In this document: piece after piece, positions 51,182 through 59,722 of the stretch
Layout of the letters: each line of letters begins with the position of its first letter
How positions within the stretch are numbered: the stretch's first letter is position 1
Assembly (NCBI GenBank): GCA_030695565.1
Contig: JAUYRZ010000035.1
Location: forward strand, 1-64,000
Source of the DNA: Archangium sp.
GTDB taxonomy: Bacteria; Myxococcota; Myxococcia; Myxococcales; Myxococcaceae
Length of the DNA stretch: 64,000 nt
Direction: 5' to 3'
Notes under the pieces: model-generated
Seen by the model: the letters and a program-made list of their open reading frames with translations, nothing else
What the model was told of the DNA's origin: nothing
Database searches by the model: none
Position numbers and translations under genes: made by a program

Positions 51182-53509
51182 TTACCGGAGCCAGATCAGA
51201 GGCAACGCGTAGCCAAGCGAGAGGCCTACGCTGAACGCGGGGCTGGGGGCACCGCCTCCGTTGGCCCATGGCTGATACCGACCATCGACGGCCGCCATGA
51301 AGTCGCTTCCGAACCACATCCCCAGTGAACCCCCGAAGCTTAGCGCCGAGATGGGTGACGGATTGAGAGACGGAGTGCCATTCATGGTCACGCGACCGTA
51401 GTCGCCGATGTCGACTGCGAAAGCTCCCGCCCAAATGCCCCAGGTTCGACCTGCGTGGTACTGCGCGATCAGGCCAAGAGGGAGCGAGAGTTGGAAGTAA
51501 CCCTGCGCGTCGTTCGCATAGCTTGCCCGAGGCCCCACCCAAGCCCCTACCGCAAGCGACAGGTCACCTTCACGAAGGTCGCGTTGCTTGGCGATGTCGG
51601 CGAGCGCTGCGACTGCCTCGGCCCTGCGCTGACGCTGCTGCTCAGGGCTGGAATTGGTCGAACCTCCAGCCACATACGCGTCGGCATAGGTTGCGAGGGC
51701 CGAGAGAATCTTTACCGCGGCGGGTGATTCTTGGAGTCCGAGGGCGCGCGCGAGCAACGCGCCTGCCATCGTCACAAGCCGCACTGGCTCACCTTCGACT
51801 GCGGCAAAGAGCATGTCGAATGCATCTTCGACCTGGTGAACGGTCGCCTGACAGTCGTGGCTGGAGTGGCATTCTTCAGCGACGGCGAGGAGCCGAATCG
51901 CTCCCTTCCCGAAGCGGAGGGCGTTGAGCACATGTTTATGCGGGTCATCCCCCTTTTTCGGCGACATGATCGTCAGACCGTGGCTCACAAGCGAAACCAA
52001 ATCACCCAGTTGCTCCTTCTGTTTTGCGGTGAGGGCGCCCTCCTGCAAAATGACGTCCTTCGGATTCTCCAAGAGGCTACGGATCGTGTGCGAGTCACAT
52101 GATCCCGCTTGATGGCAGTAGGCCATCACCGACATGGCAAGCTTGAGCGGTGTATTCGGTTGCTCCCTCTGACTGCGCGCGACCTGCACCACGAAGGCCT
52201 GAGCGCGCGGAAGCGCGGCATCTGACTCGAACACCGCCGCAGCAACCACTCCCGCGAGGGTGCCGAGCGCCGGCCCGAGAAAACGGGCGCCAGGAATGGG
52301 CTGAAGACCACGGCAGGAGCTGTCAGCCGCCCCGATGCACCGTCCGAGATGTTGCGAGACAAGTTCGGAAGCCAACTCGACCGCGTCGGCCTGCAGGGCG
52401 TTCTTGAGGGTCTGTCCGAGCGTCGCCAGACCCGCGGCGCTGACGTTCTCGAGTACCGCACAGCTTCGGCCGAACGTGTCTGAGCCGAATGAGTACCGGT
52501 CTCGCAAGACACGACGCATCTCCCCCGCCCACTCCACACAGACGCGCTTCACGATGATGTCCTTGGCGGCGTCGAGGGCAGCCTGCTGTGCGCGCACGAC
52601 GGCTACATCCGCGACGGCCTGGAACGCGTCGGCGGCCAGCTTCTCTACGTCGAGGCCAAAGCCACGTGGCACACTCCCGATCGGTGTGATCGATTCGCCG
52701 AGAGTGCCAAAGTTCGCGAGTAGCTCCTCGGCGGGTTGCAGTTCGAGGTATTCAAAACGAAGGCTGGCTGCCTGCCATCCCTCCTGAGGGGCACACCCCA
52801 ACAGCGGTTGTGCCTTCTTGGACGCGGCATGAAACGCGTACGCGTGGGTGTCAGCCGCGCTCGCCATGCCCGCATCTGGCACTGCGAGTTCATGGGGCGG
52901 AGACCCAGGAACACACAGTCGAACCCACGCCGCGTTCGAGAAGGGCTCGCGCTCGAATTCAATGGGCACGCTCGCCATCGAAACTTGCCAGACGCCTCGG
53001 CTCAGATGCACCGTTCGCGTCAAGGGCTTGTTCTCGGCCGGATCCCACGCAACTTCGAAATGCTTTACGTCCGAGTCTGCACGCAGCGCATCGAGTGCGA
53101 CAAGGACGCTGGCCATCGGTGCCGTTGTGGGGATTTGAAGTATCTCGAATTCCGACGCCTTGCTGATGAGGACCGATTCCGGCTTAGCCGCCTTCGCCAA
53201 GGCGTCTGTGACAGCGCGCAAGGCCTTTTGCCTTGTGGCGGTCAGCTGAGGACCGCTATCGAAAAGGAGCCGCGTCTTGGAGGGAGGCAGTTGGGCCGGA
53301 GTAATGGCCAACACGAACGCTGTGTCCGAAACGGACAGGGTGAGCGGCTGGATGAACTCGGGCAGCAAAGGTTGGCCCGCATCCGGTCTCGCGCCTGCAT
53401 CGACACTCGCAGTCGCGAGTTGCTGCGCGAGGAACGTTGCGCAGGCGGGCCAAGCGGGTGCTCCATTGACCATCACCGCGAAGATCGACAGCGTCCAGAC
53501 GCCATTCAT
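51182..53509 (-). CDS. Large exported protein with barrel-like C-terminus, function unknown
   Basis: 775 residues from ATG 53509. MNGVWTLSIFAVMVNGAPAWPA is a signal peptide, followed by a DAG-rich linker (ASVDAGARPDAGQPLLPEF) common in myxobacterial exported proteins. A beta domain comes first (~45-270), then a long helical middle with paired Cys, and a final ~130 residues of amphipathic strands (SLAVGAWVGPRASYANDAQG to VGLSLGYALPLIWLR) like an outer-membrane barrel. No family recognised. Its ATG overlaps the VWA-protease stop by 4 bases. It is the innermost island gene on the left. Confidence 0.65.
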   Translation of the reverse strand: MNGVWTLSIFAVMVNGAPAWPACATFLAQQLATASVDAGARPDAGQPLLPEFIQPLTLSVSDTAFVLAITPAQLPPSKTRLLFDSGPQLTATRQKALRAVTDALAKAAKPESVLISKASEFEILQIPTTAPMASVLVALDALRADSDVKHFEVAWDPAENKPLTRTVHLSRGVWQVSMASVPIEFEREPFSNAAWVRLCVPGSPPHELAVPDAGMASAADTHAYAFHAASKKAQPLLGCAPQEGWQAASLRFEYLELQPAEELLANFGTLGESITPIGSVPRGFGLDVEKLAADAFQAVADVAVVRAQQAALDAAKDIIVKRVCVEWAGEMRRVLRDRYSFGSDTFGRSCAVLENVSAAGLATLGQTLKNALQADAVELASELVSQHLGRCIGAADSSCRGLQPIPGARFLGPALGTLAGVVAAAVFESDAALPRAQAFVVQVARSQREQPNTPLKLAMSVMAYCHQAGSCDSHTIRSLLENPKDVILQEGALTAKQKEQLGDLVSLVSHGLTIMSPKKGDDPHKHVLNALRFGKGAIRLLAVAEECHSSHDCQATVHQVEDAFDMLFAAVEGEPVRLVTMAGALLARALGLQESPAAVKILSALATYADAYVAGGSTNSSPEQQRQRRAEAVAALADIAKQRDLREGDLSLAVGAWVGPRASYANDAQGYFQLSLPLGLIAQYHAGRTWGIWAGAFAVDIGDYGRVTMNGTPSLNPSPISALSFGGSLGMWFGSDFMAAVDGRYQPWANGGGAPSPAFSVGLSLGYALPLIWLR

Positions 53510-54927
53510 GGTTCCCCCAGAAACAACCCTGTCGTTTCCCGAATCCACGGCATGAGAAGGTCGACCCGGGTGACGATGCTTCCCTGGCCGCACTGGGCAG
53601 TTGCACCTTCGCCGCTGCGCGAGGTCACCCCAATGAGTCTCCAACTCGAGCTCCGTTCAACTCCGTCTTCTATGCACTCGCCCAATGCCTCGCGTTGCCA
53701 AACGGGGCCGCCAGAGTCGCCAGCACAGGTGTCGTGCCCGGGTGACCCCTCCAAGTACATCTCGCTCTCGGCCTTGCAGCCCGTTCTGCGCAGGGCGGTG
53801 TCCACGCAGCCCCAACCGCGTGCGGAAGCGGTGGTGGCTCTTCGCTTCCCGAAGTCCACTCCGTTCTTGGCTCCGTAGCCCACGTGTAGCAGTGGCCCTG
53901 AGGGCGGGACTGGCGTCACCAAGATGCTCCTGATCTTGGATCGAGGGAGGTCCTGGGCGCTGAACAGCAGCGCAGCGTCGATGCCGTTGGGGGCGCGACG
54001 GGAAGAGACAACAGAGACGCGGGTTGCAGAGGCGGCTGATGGGCCATAGCCGACCACAGTTGCGGGCAAGCAGTGTGCTGCCGTCAGTACCACGTTGCTT
54101 CCGACAACGACTCCAGTGCATCGAAACCCCCGTTCGTCCCCCACCAAGACTGCCTCCGGGAAATCCTCCTCGCAGCGCCGGACGACCGGTGCGGTTGGCC
54201 CGTCATCACAACTGCACCAAGCCTTGGTTTGTTGATTCACCAACTCCGCCAAGTCGAGGTGTGTACCTCCATCCGAAATGATCTCGGCTTCGCGCCCCGT
54301 CTCGAGGTCGCTAGGACTCCCGAAAATGTTGAAGGTGGTAGGCCGGGTCGGGACAACGCGAACGAACCAGATGAAGTCAAACGTGCCCGCGACGCGCACC
54401 ATCGCTAAGGCCTTGCGCGCGGCCGCTTGCGCCTTGGTTTTTCCCAGGGTGGTGCCGCCTCCCCCGGCGTCGCGCTGTCGTAGGGCGTCACAGTCAGGCT
54501 CACCATCCGTTGCCAAGAACAACAGGCGCCTCCTCGACTTTTCTATCCTGTTCGCGCGTTCGAGGACTTGGTTGAGCGGCTTGGCGAGCGGCGTATTGCC
54601 CTCGTGCGGCATCTTCTTGGGAAGAGCGTTTTCGCCCCACTCTACTTCTCCTGCATCTGCACCACAGAGAGCCTCAGTCACTTCAGTGCGCTGCGTCAGC
54701 CCGTGGCCCCCAAAGAACGCGATTTGGATGGGCGGCGATACACAGTTGAATCCAGCGTCTGACGCCTTCAGGAGAGCCGCTTTGAGCGTGTCGCGCGCGA
54801 TTCCCATGCTCTTTGAGGAGTCGACGAGAATGAAAAGAGCGGCACCCGCATCGGCACGGTCGCAGTCTTCCTTCTCGTTGGCACCAATCATCAGCGCCAG
54901 GACAAGGGCGCCTACTTGGCCGGACAT
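53506..54927 (-). CDS. Von Willebrand A domain fused to a trypsin-like serine protease, exported
   Basis: 473 residues. A hydrophobic N-terminus (MSGQVGALVLALMIGANEK) suggests export. The VWA domain has the metal-site motif ALFILVDSSKSMG (DxSxS) and LFLATDGEPDCD (MIDAS Asp). From ~255 on, a chymotrypsin-fold protease has His in VLTAAHCLPA, Asp in NGIDAALLF and Ser in TCAGDSGGPVWQ, so all three catalytic residues are present. Fusion of the two in one chain is uncommon. Overlaps of 16 and 4 bases with its neighbours make a tight three-gene operon of envelope proteins. Confidence 0.85.
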   Translation of the reverse strand: MSGQVGALVLALMIGANEKEDCDRADAGAALFILVDSSKSMGIARDTLKAALLKASDAGFNCVSPPIQIAFFGGHGLTQRTEVTEALCGADAGEVEWGENALPKKMPHEGNTPLAKPLNQVLERANRIEKSRRRLLFLATDGEPDCDALRQRDAGGGGTTLGKTKAQAAARKALAMVRVAGTFDFIWFVRVVPTRPTTFNIFGSPSDLETGREAEIISDGGTHLDLAELVNQQTKAWCSCDDGPTAPVVRRCEEDFPEAVLVGDERGFRCTGVVVGSNVVLTAAHCLPATVVGYGPSAASATRVSVVSSRRAPNGIDAALLFSAQDLPRSKIRSILVTPVPPSGPLLHVGYGAKNGVDFGKRRATTASARGWGCVDTALRRTGCKAESEMYLEGSPGHDTCAGDSGGPVWQREALGECIEDGVERSSSWRLIGVTSRSGEGATAQCGQGSIVTRVDLLMPWIRETTGLFLGEP

Positions 54928-55538
54928 CGCAGGTTGACGAGTTCAGAGGCGGCGCAAGGAACGTCGAGGCAAACATTGGCGCTGAGACCCCTTGGCACCC
55001 GCACCACGCCCGCGTCGAGGGTCTGAGGGGAGACGGTGCCCTGCAGGTGCACATGAGCCACTCTTCCAACCAAAAGACTCGCGGCCGCTTGGCACTCAGT
55101 TCCACCATCCGCGATTCCGTCGAGGGTCAGGTCGAGTTGACCACCGGGTTGCGCGATCGCTCCTCCAGACCACAAGTAGCCGGTGCGTCTGCAGCGGGAC
55201 CGTACCCACACGGAATCCAAGCCCGAAGACACTCGCCCGCCGAGTTGGCTTGTCGACCTGACGCTGAGGAGGGTCGGAGCGCAAGAGTCAGTGATCAGAC
55301 CTGCATCCGTTCCGGCGTCGGGAGTTCCCGGGCAAAGCGCGTCCCGCTCGCCATCGCGAACCGCCAGTTCGCCAGCGCAGCTCGTCCTTCCGACTACCTC
55401 GAGTAGCGCGGCCTCGTCACACCCGAGTTCAACAAAACCTTCCTTCGAAGGTCGACGGTCGTCGACGACCCGCACACGGCTGCATGCAGCAACCGTCACG
55501 ATGCAACCCAACGCCACCACAAATCCCAGTCGCGACAT
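54912..55538 (-). CDS. Lipoprotein of unknown function
   Basis: 208 residues from ATG 55538. MSRLGFVVALGCIVTVAACSR has lipobox VAAC. The mature part has many Cys (VELGCDEAA, GRTSCAGEL, DALCPGTPDAG, SCAPTLL) and DAG linkers, and two beta-rich segments (LDLTLDGIADGGTECQAAAS). No family recognised. First gene of the three-gene operon with the VWA-protease and the 775-residue exported protein. Confidence 0.65.
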   Translation of the reverse strand: MSRLGFVVALGCIVTVAACSRVRVVDDRRPSKEGFVELGCDEAALLEVVGRTSCAGELAVRDGERDALCPGTPDAGTDAGLITDSCAPTLLSVRSTSQLGGRVSSGLDSVWVRSRCRRTGYLWSGGAIAQPGGQLDLTLDGIADGGTECQAAASLLVGRVAHVHLQGTVSPQTLDAGVVRVPRGLSANVCLDVPCAASELVNLRCPAK

Positions 55539-55601
55539 GGGTATACATCTGATGCACGTCATTGCGTGAATGCAAATTAAATCGATGATTGTCGGGAGTC
55601 G

Positions 55602-56432
55602 TCACGGAAGTAATGCGGCCTCTGCCTTGACGACTTGTGCCGCGGAGAGCGTGTCGATCGTTCTGATCTCGAAGGTGCTGAAGGGCCTACCATCCTCGCT
55701 GAGCATTCGGACGCTGGCCCCGGGCTGTGGAGATTTCAACATGGTGAGCGACAGGCGGGCTGGCATTCGCCGGTACAGGTGTGGAGGAAAATCCAGCTTG
55801 AGAAAGCCGCCGTCCCAGAAGCCATCCGGCACGTAGCTCCAGGGAGCGTCGTCCAAGAGCTCGCAGCACCACACGCGAAAGTCGAGGTCGTCGGACTCCT
55901 TGGTCTTGTCGATCTCTTGGAAAACCAAGATCGATCTGGGGAGAAACCTACTGCTCGTTCGCTCGAGCAACAGCCGGCGCCACTTCGACTTCATGTTGAG
56001 CCGGGGCGGGTCATAGGCGGATTCAGGAACTACGCGTGGGCTCTCGAGAGCGACTAGATCCTTGGGGCGTCGCGGAGCTGGCGGCCACTTGATGCGAGGG
56101 GAGGCTGGCCGTTGCGTGAAGTCGAGCACGTTCTGGACGCTGTTCAGGTGCGACGGCTTCGAGGCGGGCGCGCGACTCTTGCTCTTTGCGGGCGCGGGGC
56201 TGCCCAATCGCAACGCCGTTTGAAGTTCAGCGTGGAGCCGCTTCAGGGGCTCGCGCAGGCCGTAGGCGCTGGGCTCGGTGTCGAGCCGATCCATGAGCGC
56301 GGTCAGACGCTCGAGCAGGTCCTCTACATTTCGTTCAATGCGGGATGGGAGTGACACGCGGAGCCTGCTTTCAAGAATTGCGACGACGCTCGCAGCTAGA
56401 GATATGGAATTCTGTTTTCGTCGACGCGACAC
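55602..56432 (-). CDS. Protein of unknown function
   Basis: 276 residues from GTG 56432 (TTG one codon earlier is possible). The first ~80 residues are helical (IERNVEDLLERLTALMDRLD), then a Pro/Ala/Lys-rich linker and a C-terminal domain with KRRLLLERTSSRFLPRS-like basic patches and DAPWSYVPDGFWDGGFLKLD. No signal peptide or membrane helix, and no family recognised. It lies 63 bases upstream of the exported-protein operon on the same strand. The upstream end overlaps a broken small ORF. Confidence 0.55.
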   Translation of the reverse strand: MSRRRKQNSISLAASVVAILESRLRVSLPSRIERNVEDLLERLTALMDRLDTEPSAYGLREPLKRLHAELQTALRLGSPAPAKSKSRAPASKPSHLNSVQNVLDFTQRPASPRIKWPPAPRRPKDLVALESPRVVPESAYDPPRLNMKSKWRRLLLERTSSRFLPRSILVFQEIDKTKESDDLDFRVWCCELLDDAPWSYVPDGFWDGGFLKLDFPPHLYRRMPARLSLTMLKSPQPGASVRMLSEDGRPFSTFEIRTIDTLSAAQVVKAEAALLP

Positions 56433-56688
56433 CAAGTTTCATCAATGAGCTTCATGCGCGTCCATCCTCTGATGTGGACTCCGGGGCGATGTTGGCTGTG
56501 AGTCTGTTCGGTCACGGCGGAAGTGCCGAGGTTTCGGCTACGGCCATTGTTGACCTCGAGGGTCATGAGGAGACCTTCGCGGTTGGTGACGATGAAGTTC
56601 GCTTGGCGCCAGCCGACGCCGCGTTGCACGGCTAGACCACCACAGTGACCGACGTTAGCGCGATCGCGAAACAGAGTGCACGAGTCAT
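56396..56688 (-). pseudogene. Possible frameshifted small exported protein
   Basis: ATG 56688 starts MTRALCFAIALTSVTVVV, signal-like, but ends at a TAG. A different frame continues with AVQRGVGWRQANFIVTNREG, LLMTLEVNNGRSRNLGTSAV and on to a stop at 56396. The second part has island-like codon use and reads like a secreted small protein. One missing or extra base near 56636 would join them. Alternatively neither part is expressed. Confidence 0.35.
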
Positions 56689-56772
56689 GGGGGCGCATCA
56701 TGCACTGACTCCGAGCGGAGGCGGCGCGGGAGAGCGCCTGGGCCGTCCGCCCTGGCGTCCGATGGTCGCTCT
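56433..56772. other. Intergenic region holding promoters for divergent genes
   Basis: About 340 bases between the unknown minus-strand gene and vsr. Apart from the broken small ORF described separately I see no gene; promoters for vsr/methyltransferase and for the minus-strand genes should lie here. Confidence 0.5.
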
Positions 56773-57426
56773 GTGGCAGGAAGCCGCCCCGTGGCGCTCT
56801 CCCGCTCAGAGAACATGTCTCGCATCCGTTCGGCGAACACCGCGCCCGAGCTGATCGTCCGTCGAGCGCTTCACCACGCAGGTCTTCGCTACCGTCTTCA
56901 GGTGAGAACGCCGGGAGGGAAAGCCGACCTCGTCGTCCCGGCGCGCAAGTTCGCCCTCTTCATCGACGGTTGCTTCTGGCACGGCTGTCCCGAGCACTAC
57001 GTTCATCCGCGGAGCAACGGCGAGTTCTGGGACAAGAAGCTGCGGGAGAATGTCGATCGTGATCGCCGGCAGACGCGCGCACTCTCAGCCGAAGGATGGA
57101 CGGTCGTGCGAGTGTGGGAGCACGAAGTGCACGAGGCGCCGCTGAAGGTCGTGGAGTTGGTGCAGAAGCGGCTCTCCGGCAAGCGCAGGGTGACCGCGGG
57201 GTGGCGGGTCGTTCGGGTTCAGTCGACAGAAGGTGCGATTGAGCGTCGCTCGCACGAGGATCTGCTGGACGAAGGGAAGCAACAGGAGGTCGTTCGGGAG
57301 CGCACAACCGCGAAAACAGGGCGTGTGCGCGCGGGGGCGGTCCGTGGGATGTCAGGGCCTGTTGGTAAGGGGTCGGGCGGAGGGGAACACCATGGAAGAA
57401 AGTCAGGACGTGATGACGAAGCGTAA
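56773..57426 (+). CDS. vsr: Vsr-type very-short-patch mismatch endonuclease
   Basis: 217 residues from GTG 56773. Vsr core: LSRSENMSRIRSANTAPELI, then GLRYRLQVRTPGGKADLVVP with the catalytic Asp, FALFIDGCFWHGCPEHY with zinc and catalytic His/Cys, and EGWTVVRVWEHEV. Vsr nicks T:G mismatches left by deamination of 5-methylcytosine in the target of its partner methyltransferase. The protein is ~80 residues longer than usual; the tail after RRVTAGWRVVRVQSTEG is low-complexity and covers the methyltransferase ribosome site, overlapping its start by 35 bases. Confidence 0.9.
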   Translation: MAGSRPVALSRSENMSRIRSANTAPELIVRRALHHAGLRYRLQVRTPGGKADLVVPARKFALFIDGCFWHGCPEHYVHPRSNGEFWDKKLRENVDRDRRQTRALSAEGWTVVRVWEHEVHEAPLKVVELVQKRLSGKRRVTAGWRVVRVQSTEGAIERRSHEDLLDEGKQQEVVRERTTAKTGRVRAGAVRGMSGPVGKGSGGGEHHGRKSGRDDEA

Positions 57427-58456
57427 GAATTCCGGACCGACGTTCATCGACCTGTTCGCGGGTATAGGTGGGTTTCGCTGGGCGCTTGAGAAGACGCTCA
57501 AGGGAACGTGCGTCTTCGCGTCGGAGTGGGACAAGTTCGCTCAGCTCACCTATGAGGCGAACTTCGGTCACAAGCCGTCAGGCGACATCACGGCGATCTC
57601 TCCGACGAAGATCCCGGACCACGACATCCTGACAGCGGGATTTCCCTGTCAGCCGTTCTCGATCGCCGGAGTGTCGAAGAACAACGCGCTTGGTCGTCTG
57701 CACGGGTTCGCGCACGCCACCCAGGGAACGCTCTTCTTCAACGTCGCGAAGATTATCGAGGCGAAGCAGCCGCGCGCGTTCATTCTTGAGAACGTGAAGA
57801 ACCTGAAGTCGCACGACAAGGGACGCACCTTCGCGGTAATCACCGAAGCGTTGAAGGAACTCGGCTACCACTTTGAGTCCAGAGTCATCGACGCGAAGCA
57901 CTGGGTGCCTCAGCATCGCGAGCGGATTTTCTTCGTCGGCTTCCGCGACGAGGAAGAACTCAGGCGCTTCTCCTGGCCCACACCTCCAGAGGGCGGTCCG
58001 AAGTTTGCCTCCATCCTCGAGAAGAAGGTCGACCCCAAGTACACGCTCACGGACGGCCTCTGGACGTACCTGCAGGCCTATTCGGCGAAGCACAAAGCGG
58101 CGGGCAATGGCTTTGGGTACGGGATGACCGATCTGAAGGGCATCTCTCGAACCCTCAGCGCGCGATATTACAAAGATGGCTCCGAAGTTCTGATCCCGCA
58201 AAAAGGGAACAAGAACCCGCGCCGACTCACCCCACGAGAGTGTGCCCGGCTGATGGGTTACCCCGAGGAGATGGAGATCGTCTGCAGCGACACGCGCGCC
58301 TACAAGCAGTTCGGCAACTCCGTCGCAGTTCCGGTGGTGACCGCCATTTGCACCCAAGTCGTGAAGGCGTTCGACCTCCGCACTGTTCCCATGGGCAAAG
58401 CACCGCAGCTGGATCTCTTTGGTGGCCGCGCAGAGATCGTCAGTCGCGTGGCTTGA
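57392..58456 (+). CDS. DNA (cytosine-5-)-methyltransferase, Dcm/EcoRII type
   Basis: 354 residues from ATG 57392, behind a strong GGAGGGG. Ordered C5-methylase motifs: I TFIDLFAGIGGFR, IV ILTAGFPCQPFSIAG (catalytic Cys ~86), VI AFILENVKNL, VIII QHRERIFFVGF, X FGNSVAVPVV. The GRLHGFAHATQGTLFFNV block matches Dcm-like enzymes. Expected to methylate the site cut by the convergent EcoRII-like enzyme and so protect the host. Convergent 3' overlap of 17 bases with that gene. Confidence 0.94.
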   Translation: MEESQDVMTKRKNSGPTFIDLFAGIGGFRWALEKTLKGTCVFASEWDKFAQLTYEANFGHKPSGDITAISPTKIPDHDILTAGFPCQPFSIAGVSKNNALGRLHGFAHATQGTLFFNVAKIIEAKQPRAFILENVKNLKSHDKGRTFAVITEALKELGYHFESRVIDAKHWVPQHRERIFFVGFRDEEELRRFSWPTPPEGGPKFASILEKKVDPKYTLTDGLWTYLQAYSAKHKAAGNGFGYGMTDLKGISRTLSARYYKDGSEVLIPQKGNKNPRRLTPRECARLMGYPEEMEIVCSDTRAYKQFGNSVAVPVVTAICTQVVKAFDLRTVPMGKAPQLDLFGGRAEIVSRVA

Positions 58457-59681
58457 GATGGCCACGACTCCGGGCTTCCTCGACAGCCAATTTGAGCAGC
58501 GCGACAAGGTCGCCAACTGTGCGGACTAAAGGATTTCGGCCGTAGGCGCGATCCCTGATCTCCCTCGGGACGAAAGGGATCAGGCGGTGGTTGGTGGTCA
58601 TGTTCGTGATCACCTCCGGAGACATGCTGTCGTCAAGGGTTAGCAAATACTTCTCCTCGATGCGCTTGGCCTCGCGAGTCACTTGGCCCCAGCGCTCTCG
58701 AACTGTGGATTTACAGGCGACCATGCGCAGAAGTTCGGCCGGAAAATTCTTGTTCGAGTACTGCTTCTTCCCGGGAACAACGATGTCAGGCGTCTCGCCG
58801 TTTTCGGTCTTGCACTGGGGTGTGAACGGGATCCGGTGATCGCGGAGCAATGCCTCGCAGTGGAATTGCAAACTGTGGCCACGTCGGGCCTTGCGCGACT
58901 GCTGAATCGAGAGCGTGAACTTCAGGATGGTGGGGAGAGTCGCCTGTCCCGTCGAAATCAGGAACTGAAGCTGCTTCTCCTTCACCGCGCTCTCGATCGA
59001 GAAGTACAGCGCGGACTCCTCATCCACGGAGGCCGTGATGAATGGGTCCGGGTCGATATCCCCGAAGCGAGCAACGACCGAATCGTGTGCCGCCTTCGCG
59101 ATAGCATGAGCAGGAGGGATGAGCCCAGTCGCCAACGCCCTCAGAAGGAGTGGGTGTTGAGCGCTCTCGCGAGCATCCAGCGCAAGATGAGGAGCGCGGG
59201 CGAGCGCATTGAGGCCGGATTTGGAGAGGCTTGCCGCCTCGCGGAAGACGAACTGCTTCATCGCCTTGACTGGATCCAACTCGAGCGCTTCCAGAAGCGC
59301 CCTTTCGGTACTCGTTCCCTCCCGCGCAATCACGCCGAACAGTTCATTGCTCTTGGTGGGTCTGAACACGACGAGGAGATCGCCTGCCTTGGCCAACTCC
59401 GAGACGCGCGTCGACCTGTAGTAGAGCCGATACTCGGCGGATCGCGGCTTGCCCTTTCGCGCGTCGTAGAGCGAATAGGGTGCTTCGTCCGCGACAGGCT
59501 CGACTCCGTCATCGAGGAAGAAGAGCAGCCGAAGTTCGCCGGACACCCGGGAACCAAGCCCCAAGGCTTTCCGCAAACGGCCAGCATTGAACTCATGCTG
59601 GTTCGAGTTCGTCTCCCCTCCCTTCCTCCGGCCGGGAATGGCCACCTCGACTGCTGACAGGCGCTTGGCGGCGAATAGCAT
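58440..59681 (-). CDS. EcoRII-like type II restriction endonuclease
   Basis: 413 residues. The N-terminal B3-like effector-binding domain of EcoRII is recognisable (VEPVADEAPYSLYDARKGKP, then SAEYRLYYRSTRVSELAKAG). The C-terminal catalytic domain has GETPDIVVPGKKQYSNKNFP (metal-site Asp) and LRMVACKSTVRERWGQVTRE, resembling the EcoRII block with AK/CK and DRWRQ. EcoRII and Dcm act on CCWGG; the same site is plausible here but unproven. Last gene of the minus-strand operon, 41 bases after the small conserved gene. Confidence 0.85.
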   Translation of the reverse strand: MLFAAKRLSAVEVAIPGRRKGGETNSNQHEFNAGRLRKALGLGSRVSGELRLLFFLDDGVEPVADEAPYSLYDARKGKPRSAEYRLYYRSTRVSELAKAGDLLVVFRPTKSNELFGVIAREGTSTERALLEALELDPVKAMKQFVFREAASLSKSGLNALARAPHLALDARESAQHPLLLRALATGLIPPAHAIAKAAHDSVVARFGDIDPDPFITASVDEESALYFSIESAVKEKQLQFLISTGQATLPTILKFTLSIQQSRKARRGHSLQFHCEALLRDHRIPFTPQCKTENGETPDIVVPGKKQYSNKNFPAELLRMVACKSTVRERWGQVTREAKRIEEKYLLTLDDSMSPEVITNMTTNHRLIPFVPREIRDRAYGRNPLVRTVGDLVALLKLAVEEARSRGHLKPRD

Positions 59682-59722
59682 CGATACTCCGTTGGATCCG
59701 TTTGGTTACCGATACCGAATGA

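Noticed and set aside
56345..56635. 96-codon plus-strand open frame in the island centre
   Set aside because: No ribosome site and it overlaps the better-supported minus-strand frames; composition gives no clear preference.
47337..58456. DISARM system (DUF1998-type helicase plus methylase)
   Set aside because: The helicase is a MrfA-type repair protein paired with mrfB on the chromosomal side of the island boundary, 7.6 kb from the methylase. The other DISARM genes are absent.
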